Assembly: GCF_014646515.1 (NCBI RefSeq)
Contig: NZ_BMNK01000020.1
Location: 62,001 to 126,000 of the forward strand
DNA length: 64,000 nt
DNA from: Nonomuraea glycinis
Lineage (GTDB): Bacteria; Actinomycetota; Actinomycetes; Streptosporangiales; Streptosporangiaceae
Direction of reading: 5' to 3'
Below the pieces are notes generated by a model that was not told the DNA's origin, ran no database searches, and worked only from the letters and a program-made list of their open reading frames with translations. Positions 58,378 through 64,000 of the stretch are shown piece by piece. A program made the translations under genes and the position numbers. How positions within the stretch are numbered: position 1 is the stretch's first letter; each line of letters begins with the position of its first letter.

Positions 58378-59244
58378 GTGCGCCATCGTCTGCGTGACCC
58401 GGTCGCCGGGTTGCTGTTCGTGCTCCCCGTGCTCGTCCTCTTCCTGATCTTCCGGATCTTCCCCTCCCTGGGGGCGGCGGGCATGAGCCTGACCGACTGG
58501 AACATCGGCGGCGAGTGGAGCTTCATCGGCGCCGACAACTACGTCAGGCTGCTCGACGATGTGAACTTCTGGCTCAGCCTCCGGGTCACGCTGGTGTACG
58601 CCGCGATCTACGTACCGCTCACCGTCGTGGTGTCGCTCGGCACGGCGCTGCTGCTCAACCAGGTGGTCTTCATGCGCGGGCTGTTCCGCGGCATGCTGTT
58701 CCTGCCGTACGTCACCAGCTTCGTGCTGGCGGGCGTCATCTGGCGCTGGATCTACGAGTTCGACGGGCTGATCAACGGCCTGCTGGCCCATGCCGGCCTC
58801 GGCCCGGTGGCGTTCCTGCAGGAGACCTCGCTGGTGCTGCCCGCGCTGGCCGTGGTGTCGGTGTGGAAGGGGTTCGGCTACTCGATGCTGATCCTGCTCG
58901 CCGGCATCAAGTCCATCCCCGCCTCCTACCTGGAGGCGGCCACGGTCGACGGGGCGGGCGCCTGGCAGCGCTTCCGGAGGATCACCTTGCCGCTGCTCAA
59001 ACCCACCCTCTTCTTCGTGCTGGTGATCGAGACGATCAGCGCCTTCCAGGTCTTCGACACGATCTACGTGATGACCGGCGGCGGCCCCGCCAGGGCCAGC
59101 TACTCGCTCATCTACGGCATCTACGACCACGGCTTCCGGTCCTTCGACTTCGGCTACGCCGCCACCTGGGGCATGGTGCTCTTCGCGATCGTGCTGGTCG
59201 TGTCGCTGATCCAGCGCCGCTTCATGGGCCGGGGGGAGGTATGA
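58378..59244 (+). CDS. ABC transporter permease, MalF-like (CUT1)
   Basis: A 288-residue permease with six membrane helices. The EAA loop EAATVDGAGAWQRFRRITLP is at about residues 186-205. It forms a heterodimer with the next gene. The start is GTG 58378. The stop overlaps the next start by four bases. Confidence 0.94.
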   Translation: MRHRLRDPVAGLLFVLPVLVLFLIFRIFPSLGAAGMSLTDWNIGGEWSFIGADNYVRLLDDVNFWLSLRVTLVYAAIYVPLTVVVSLGTALLLNQVVFMRGLFRGMLFLPYVTSFVLAGVIWRWIYEFDGLINGLLAHAGLGPVAFLQETSLVLPALAVVSVWKGFGYSMLILLAGIKSIPASYLEAATVDGAGAWQRFRRITLPLLKPTLFFVLVIETISAFQVFDTIYVMTGGGPARASYSLIYGIYDHGFRSFDFGYAATWGMVLFAIVLVVSLIQRRFMGRGEV

Positions 59245-60059
59245 CGGCGGCCGCGGCCCGCCGCGTCAGGTGGCCCCTGATCGCGCTGCTGGGCCTGCTC
59301 TCGGTGCTGACCGTGAGCCCGTTCGTGGCCATGGTGGTCGTGGCGCTCACGCCCGCGGGCAAGCCGACCGTGCCCTCCCAATGGCCCGACTCGCTCACCT
59401 TCGACAACCTGACCAGGGTGCTGTCGTCGTCCGGGTTCGTGGACTGGACGCTCAACTCGGTCGTCTACTCGGTCGTCTCGGTGGTGGTCATCCTGCTCAC
59501 CGCGTCGATGGCCGGCTACGCGTTCGCCAAGAAGCGCTTCCCCGGCCGCGACGCGATGTTCTGGACCTTCCTGGCCACCATGATGGTGCCGTTCCAGGCG
59601 ACGCTCATCCCCACCTTCGTGATGGTCAACAGCCTCAACGGGGTGGACACGTTCTGGGGACTGATCGTGCCGACGCTGGCCAACGCGCAGGCGGTGTTCC
59701 TGATGCGGCAGTTCATCTTGGGCCTGCCGGATGAGCTGTTCGACGCGGCCAAGGTCGACGGCGCCTCCGAGCTGCGGGTCTACCTGACGATCGTGGTGCC
59801 GCTGACCCGGCCGATCATGGCCACGCTGGGCGTGTTCGTGTTCCTGTGGCACTGGAACGACTTCCTCTGGCCGCTGGTCGTGGGCCAGAGCGACGCGACC
59901 AGGACCCTGACGGTCGGGCTGACCACGCTGCGCACCGAGGAGACGCAGCTGTCCCTGCTGATGGCCTCGGCCACCATCTCGGTGGTGCCGTGCCTGCTGG
60001 TGTTCTTCCTGCTGCAGCGCTACCTGGTCAACAGCATCGCGATGACCGGCTTCAAATAG
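59241..60059 (+). CDS. ABC transporter permease, MalG-like (CUT1)
   Basis: A 272-residue permease with six membrane helices. The EAA loop is AAKVDGASELRVYLTIVVPL (about 172-191). The C-terminus VNSIAMTGFK is typical of MalG-like proteins. No ATPase follows; in actinobacteria such importers are usually energised by a shared MsiK-type ATPase encoded elsewhere. GGGGGAGG precedes the ATG. Confidence 0.94.
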   Translation: MTAAAARRVRWPLIALLGLLSVLTVSPFVAMVVVALTPAGKPTVPSQWPDSLTFDNLTRVLSSSGFVDWTLNSVVYSVVSVVVILLTASMAGYAFAKKRFPGRDAMFWTFLATMMVPFQATLIPTFVMVNSLNGVDTFWGLIVPTLANAQAVFLMRQFILGLPDELFDAAKVDGASELRVYLTIVVPLTRPIMATLGVFVFLWHWNDFLWPLVVGQSDATRTLTVGLTTLRTEETQLSLLMASATISVVPCLLVFFLLQRYLVNSIAMTGFK

Positions 60060-60069
60060 GCTCGGCGGC

Positions 60070-60948
60070 GTGGACACCTCCGCACGAGCCCTCCGTGACC
60101 GTCTGCGCGGCCGCCTCATCGCGGCCGCGGCCACCCCCATGAACGCGGCGGGGGAGGTGGATCCGGACATCGTCGAGCGTTACTTCGCCGGGCTGGTCGA
60201 GGACGGCGCGGGTGGCCTCGCGGTGCTCGCGCACACCGGCCGGGGACCGTTCCTGACGCCGGACGTGCGCGCCGCGGTGATCGAGCGCGCGGTCGCGCTC
60301 GGCGTCCCGGTGCTGGTCGGGGTGGGCGGCGGCGACCTGGAGAGCGCGGCGGACCAGGCCAGGACGGCCGCCGGGCGCGGGGCCGACGGCGTGCTGGTGT
60401 TCCCGCAGGCGGGCGACCGGCCGGCCCAGCACGAGGCCGTCTGGCAGGCGGCCCGCCTGCCGATGATCGCCTTCGACCTCTACACCCGGCCCTGCCCGCC
60501 GCCCGCGCTGCGCGAGATCCTCCGCCACCCCGGCGTCGCCGGCCTCAAGACGGCCCTGCTGTCGGACGCGATGGCCTGCCAGCAGGCCATCGCCCTCACC
60601 AAGGAGGCGGGCCGGCTGCCGATCACCGGCGAGGACCGCATGTTCGGCCCCTCGCTGCTGTGGGGAGCCGAGGCGGCCCTGGTCGGCATCGCCGCCGCGC
60701 ACGTGGACCTGACCGGCGCGGTCATGCGCGCCTTCCACGGCACCGACCTGCCCGCCTTCCGCGCGGCCTCGGCCCGCCTCGACACGCTCGCCGAGGCCAC
60801 CTTCACCGCGCCGATGGAGGGGTACGTCCAGCGCATGCTCTGGCTGGCGTCGGCCGAAGGCCGCATCCCGGACACCCACGCTCACGACCCCTTCGGCCCG
60901 CCCCTGCCCGACGACGAGCGGGCCGAGGTGCTGAAAGCGGTGCTCTAA
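60070..60948 (+). CDS. DHDPS-family aldolase, type 2
   Basis: A 292-residue DHDPS/NAL-fold protein. The Schiff-base lysine is in VAGLKTALLSDAM (about 162), the tyrosine in IAFDLYTRPCPP, and the GTTGE-equivalent loop is AHTGRGPF. It differs strongly from the aldolase at 53516, so the locus has two distinct aldolases. It lies 10 bases after the importer permease and is probably cotranscribed. The start is GTG 60070. The 3' end overlaps the convergent S66 peptidase gene. Confidence 0.88.
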   Translation: MDTSARALRDRLRGRLIAAAATPMNAAGEVDPDIVERYFAGLVEDGAGGLAVLAHTGRGPFLTPDVRAAVIERAVALGVPVLVGVGGGDLESAADQARTAAGRGADGVLVFPQAGDRPAQHEAVWQAARLPMIAFDLYTRPCPPPALREILRHPGVAGLKTALLSDAMACQQAIALTKEAGRLPITGEDRMFGPSLLWGAEAALVGIAAAHVDLTGAVMRAFHGTDLPAFRAASARLDTLAEATFTAPMEGYVQRMLWLASAEGRIPDTHAHDPFGPPLPDDERAEVLKAVL

Positions 60949-61982
60949 CTCAGGGTCTGGGTGAGTTCGTCCCGGTCGGCGGTGTGCCGCACCCGGCCGT
61001 ACGCGCCGTTCACGATCGGCAGGTACGGCGGCACGTGGCCGCACTCGACGTCGGCGAGGATGGGCACGCCGAGGCCGCCGAGCGCGTCCAGCACCGCCTC
61101 GTGCTGGGTGAGCGAGGGCAGTTCCGGGGCCCGCGTGCGGCCGACGAGGATCGCGCCGGCCGCGTCGAAGAACCCGGCCAGCCGCATGCCGTGCAGGTTG
61201 CGGCAGATGGTGGCCGCGTCGTGCTCGCACGCCTCGACGTAGACCAGCAGCCTCTCGGGGGCTCGCGCGAAGGCCGTCGTGTCGCCGTACCGGCTGCCGG
61301 TGAGGTTGCACAGCATCTCCACGCAGCCGCCGATCAGGCGGCCCTCGGCCTCGACGTCGCCGCCGCCGTCCAAGCGCGTCCACCGGCCCGGGGTGTCGAG
61401 GGTCAGCTCGCTCACCTCCGGCCGGGTCGCCCAGTCGTCCCAGCCGTGGGCCCGGTGGCGGTTCGGGGAGACCTGCGTGAACGTCGTGCCCGCCTCCATC
61501 GCCACGATGTCCAGCCAGGAGAGCAGCCCCGGCGGCGGCTCGTACGGGGTGTCCATCAGGTTGTTGCCGTGCACGGTGGCGATGCCGGTGAGCAGGGTCA
61601 GCGGCGTGAGGATCGTCGACAGGTCGGAGTAGCCGACCAGCCAGGTGGGCTCCGCCGCGCGCAGCGCGTCCCAGTCGAGCAGCGGCAGCAGGTCGATCGC
61701 GGTCTCCCCGCCCCACGGGGGCACCACGGCCCTGACCCGCGGGTCGGTGAGCATCTCCATCAGCTCGCGGGCCCGCTCGGCGGCCGGTGCGCTGACATGA
61801 CGGTCGCCGTCCATGCAGTCGCCGACGACGACCTGGTATCCGCGCGCTTCCACCACCTTGACGGCGGCCTGGAGACGAGGACGCAGATCCGCGCCGACCC
61901 CACTGGACGGGGCGGTGACGCCGACGAGGTCGCCGGGGCGTAGGGGAGCCGGGTATCTCACGGGCATACCCATGGTTACCAT
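60945..61982 (-). CDS. LD-carboxypeptidase (peptidase S66, MccF-like)
   Basis: A 345-residue serine peptidase of the S66 family. The nucleophile is in VGYSDLSTI (Ser near residue 118). The Glu/His partners are in VYVEACEHDAATI and ECGHVPPYLP near the C-terminus. Members cleave LD-bonds in peptidoglycan or hydrolyse microcin-C-type acyl-adenylates. The insert around residue 165-200 is longer than in LdcA, which favours the MccF-like branch. Several close ATG codons make the exact start (61982 used) uncertain; no ribosome-binding site is obvious. Confidence 0.9.
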   Translation of the reverse strand: MVTMGMPVRYPAPLRPGDLVGVTAPSSGVGADLRPRLQAAVKVVEARGYQVVVGDCMDGDRHVSAPAAERARELMEMLTDPRVRAVVPPWGGETAIDLLPLLDWDALRAAEPTWLVGYSDLSTILTPLTLLTGIATVHGNNLMDTPYEPPPGLLSWLDIVAMEAGTTFTQVSPNRHRAHGWDDWATRPEVSELTLDTPGRWTRLDGGGDVEAEGRLIGGCVEMLCNLTGSRYGDTTAFARAPERLLVYVEACEHDAATICRNLHGMRLAGFFDAAGAILVGRTRAPELPSLTQHEAVLDALGGLGVPILADVECGHVPPYLPIVNGAYGRVRHTADRDELTQTLS

Positions 61983-62039
61983 GCGCCCGGCCCGGCGGGC
62001 CTCCGGTTTTTCAGCGGCGGCCGGTGATGCGAAGGAACG

Positions 62040-62064
62040 GGCCCCCCAGAAAGCTCCGGGGGCC
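62040..62064 (-). terminator. Candidate terminator hairpin
   Basis: GGCCCCC (62040-62046) pairs with GGGGGCC (62058-62064) around an 11-base loop. It lies just past the stop codon of the DUF397 remnant. No U tract. Confidence 0.45.
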
Positions 62065-62087
62065 GCCTCATCGTGTTGGCTGCCTGG

Positions 62088-62250
62088 TCAGTCGAACTCG
62101 CCGTCCTTGACCCCGGCGATGAACGCATCCCACTCGTCGCGGGTGTACTCCACGAGGCCGGACTCCGGCCGCTTCGAGTTGCGGGCGTAGTGCTCCAGGT
62201 AGCGGGTGCGGGTCCGGCGTGGAGGGTGCGCGGGTCTGTCAGGTGGCCCG
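62088..62250 (-). pseudogene. DUF397 C-terminal remnant
   Basis: On the minus strand the last 30 or so codons encode RNSKRPESGLVEYTRDEWDA, then FIAGVKDGEFD and a stop at 62090-62088, a clear DUF397 C-terminus. The frame upstream has no ATG/GTG start and no WRKSSxS N-terminal motif, and a TGA closes it at about 62245. It is therefore a truncated gene, or its N-terminus is frameshifted. The surrounding 61983-62287 gap holds only this remnant and a hairpin. Confidence 0.7.
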
Positions 62251-62287
62251 CATCACCTCCGCCAGGTCGTACGCCTCCTCGCCGGCG

Positions 62288-63751
62288 TCAGGCGATCTTG
62301 GGGGTGGCGCGCATGCCGACGTACACGCAGGCCGTGCCGTCGGCCAGGGTGGAGAAGACGACGGGCATGTAGTCCTCGCTGAAGGACGGGCCCGCCCCCG
62401 TGGCCGCGAAGACGGTCTGGGTCACCGGGAGCAACTCCATGTCCAGGGGCGGGGACATGTCCTTCATGTCGTCCACGAACTCGTAACGCATGCGCAGGCC
62501 GTCACCGTCGTCATCACCGGAGCCTCCGCTGTCCTGGCTGACGGTGATGACGACACCGGCGCGCCGGTAGGTGCCGAGCAGCGGGGTGACGTCCACGGCG
62601 GAGGGTTCGGCGGCCGGGCCGAAGGGGGCGGGCATGGTGACGCCGGCGAGTTCGGCGAGCAGGTCGCGGAACAGGTCGGCGTACAGGAGCCGGGCGCTGC
62701 CGCCGTTGGTCAGCAGGACCAGGGCGAGGCCGGCGTGCGGGACGACGCGCAGGTAGGCGTACTGGCCGATGGCGGCGCCGTCGTGGCCGTAGCCAGGCAC
62801 GCCGTTCCAGTCGTAGAGGGTCCAGCCGAGGCCCCAGCCGTCGGCGGAGACGGTCCACTTGTCGGGCACGTCGGTCTCGCGGCGCTGCATGGCGGCGACT
62901 GCCTCGGCCGACAGCACCGGGCCGCCGCCGGCCAGGTGCATGGCGGCCAGGCGGGCCATGTCGCCGGCGGAGGTGATGACGCGGCCGGCGGGGCCGGCCG
63001 AGCGCGGCATGAGGTCCCAGGCGGGGGCCGGGTCGGGGTCGGCGCCGGGCCCGCCCAGGTGGCTCATCGCGGCCGGGAAGCGCAGCGCCTCCTCCGGCAG
63101 CGTCATCGAGCGCTCCAGGCCGAGCGGGGTGAACAGCAGGTCCTTGAGGGCCTGGTCCCAGGTGCGGCCGGTGAGCACCTCGATGAGGCGGCCCAGCACG
63201 ATGTAGCCGAGCCCGCCGTAGGAGATCGCGGTGCCGGGCGGGCAGTCCAGCGGCACGTCCCGGGCGGCCTCGACGTAGCGGGCCAGGCAGTCGTCGCCGC
63301 GCCCGCCGTCGTAGTTGAAGTCGTTGGTGACGCCGCCGGTGTGCGACAGGAGCTGGCGGACGGTGATCGTCCGGGTGGCCACGGGGTCGGGGGTGGCGAA
63401 CTCGGGCAGGACGTCGGCCACCCGGGTGTCCAGCGTCAGCCGGCCCTCGTCGATCAGCCGCATTACCAGGGTGGCCGTGTAGACCTTGGCGATCGAGCCG
63501 GACAGGAACACCGAGTCGGTCGTCACCTCCACGCCGGTGCCCCGGTGCAGCACGCCGCTCGCCAGCTCGTGCACCCGCCCGTTGACCAGCACCGCCAGTG
63601 ACGCGCCCGGCACGTGGTGCCTGCGGCGCAGCTCGTCGAAGCGCGCCTGCCAGCGGGCCAGGTCAAAGGTCTGCCCCTGCGAGCCGGCACTCCCCCAGTC
63701 GCCGCCGGCCGTCCAAGCACCCTGCTCGGTCCACTGCACGTTCGTCGCCAT
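62288..63751 (-). CDS. Serine beta-lactamase-like hydrolase (class C/PBP-like)
   Basis: About 487 residues of the beta-lactamase/transpeptidase-like family. The catalytic S-x-x-K is SGSIAKVYTATL (about residue 85). The YxN motif is degenerate (ISYGGLGYIVLG: Y-G-G), and the third motif is YGHDGAAIG (HDG instead of KTG/HTG). It is likely an esterase or peptidase rather than an antibiotic-resistance enzyme. A C-terminal lipocalin-like domain (about 370-487) follows. No signal peptide is obvious. The ATG at 63751 is preceded by GGAGGAAGC. Confidence 0.9.
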   Translation of the reverse strand: MATNVQWTEQGAWTAGGDWGSAGSQGQTFDLARWQARFDELRRRHHVPGASLAVLVNGRVHELASGVLHRGTGVEVTTDSVFLSGSIAKVYTATLVMRLIDEGRLTLDTRVADVLPEFATPDPVATRTITVRQLLSHTGGVTNDFNYDGGRGDDCLARYVEAARDVPLDCPPGTAISYGGLGYIVLGRLIEVLTGRTWDQALKDLLFTPLGLERSMTLPEEALRFPAAMSHLGGPGADPDPAPAWDLMPRSAGPAGRVITSAGDMARLAAMHLAGGGPVLSAEAVAAMQRRETDVPDKWTVSADGWGLGWTLYDWNGVPGYGHDGAAIGQYAYLRVVPHAGLALVLLTNGGSARLLYADLFRDLLAELAGVTMPAPFGPAAEPSAVDVTPLLGTYRRAGVVITVSQDSGGSGDDDGDGLRMRYEFVDDMKDMSPPLDMELLPVTQTVFAATGAGPSFSEDYMPVVFSTLADGTACVYVGMRATPKIA

Positions 63752-64000
63752 GCTTCCTCCAGTGCGCTGCTCTCTCGATGCGCACACTGTACGCATGGTG
63801 GAGCGATGTGCGCAACCGCGCACGGTGATGCGGTTGAGACGGTCAGCGGACATGAGGCACCACCCTGCGGCGGTGCGGCGGTTCAGCCGTGCGGCTTGAC
63901 GGCTCTACGGCGCAGCTATGCAGTGGTACGGCCGTGCGATGGTGCGGCGGTGCGCTCGTGCGGCTGTCGGCGAACGTGTAGCGCACGTGCGCGTTCTCGG
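63752..64000. other. Gene-free window end with degenerate GC-rich repeats
   Basis: Upstream of the hydrolase gene there is a short palindrome, GTGCGC-AAC-CGCGCAC (63807-63822). From about 63855 imperfect repeats of GTGCGGC, GTGCGGCGG and TACGGC occur. I see no gene in it. It may be the promoter region of the hydrolase plus an unannotated upstream part of a gene beyond the window. Confidence 0.4.

Noticed and set aside
63855..64000. Coding region in the window end
   Set aside because: Open frames there are short, have no start signals and consist of degenerate GTGCGGC-type repeats.

Overview
The window is high-GC actinobacterial DNA. It has GTG and TTG starts, tight ATGA overlaps, a WhiB-family regulator, a WhiJ-type helix-turn-helix/DUF397/anti-sigma-like cassette, an ECF sigma/zinc anti-sigma pair, a PASTA-less membrane Ser/Thr kinase, an IdeR/DmdR-type iron box and a CUT1 sugar importer without its own ATPase. 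Protein style suggests Streptosporangiales (Nonomuraea-like), but that assignment is inference. No rRNA, tRNA, CRISPR array, transposase or prophage was seen, so this reads as chromosome rather than a mobile island.

Layout. 0-3 kb: YccF and YihY membrane proteins, then a ZTP (pfl) riboswitch in front of glyA, closed by a bidirectional terminator. 3-7.8 kb: an NmrA-type reductase divergent from an HxlR regulator, an ECF sigma/anti-sigma operon, a 17-codon leader ORF plus hairpin in front of rsgA, and a phosphoribosyltransferase. 7.8-11.3 kb: a developmental-regulator cassette (ATPase-like, XRE, DUF397) sharing a TGCACGTGCA operator, a WhiB protein, and an iron-box-controlled sucrase/ferredoxin-like protein. 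11.3-24 kb: glpD (3' frameshift), TetR, an alkyl-DHAP-synthase-like flavoenzyme, a metallophosphoesterase, a family-A DNA polymerase followed by a striking 27-bp repeat, MFS, MOSC, an alpha/beta hydrolase and the kinase.

24-38 kb is a nitrogen/purine region. An allH-fdrA-allG operon (oxamate carbamoyltransferase type) is divergent from a PucR regulator. Further on come an NCS2 xanthine/uracil-type permease and a three-subunit molybdenum hydroxylase (FAD, 2Fe-2S, Mo). A small WXG-like/YbaB cassette lies between them. 38-50 kb: LRR protein, lipoprotein, cydAB with three 13-bp palindromes in the promoter, a polysaccharide deacetylase lipoprotein, CoxG, a DsbA-family protein, thymidine kinase, and a hydantoinase/oxoprolinase pair hyuA-hyuB.

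50.7-61 kb looks like a carbohydrate-utilisation locus: Gfo/Idh dehydrogenase, NAD-dependent epimerase, two DHDPS-fold aldolases, a DegT aminotransferase and a CUT1 importer, built around a divergently transcribed winged-helix regulator. A shared palindrome, TTACGGTC-N2-GACCGTAA, overlaps the predicted promoters of three transcription units, so the locus can be read as one regulon. The end of the window holds an S66 carboxypeptidase, a DUF397 remnant and a serine beta-lactamase-like hydrolase.

A theme across the whole window is short tandem duplication whose period is usually a multiple of three. Some copies lie inside coding regions (the FAD subunit of the hydroxylase, HyuB, CoxG, the deacetylase). 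Others span stop codons, so the gene end and its stop are duplicated (DNA polymerase, S4 protein, Gfo/Idh).
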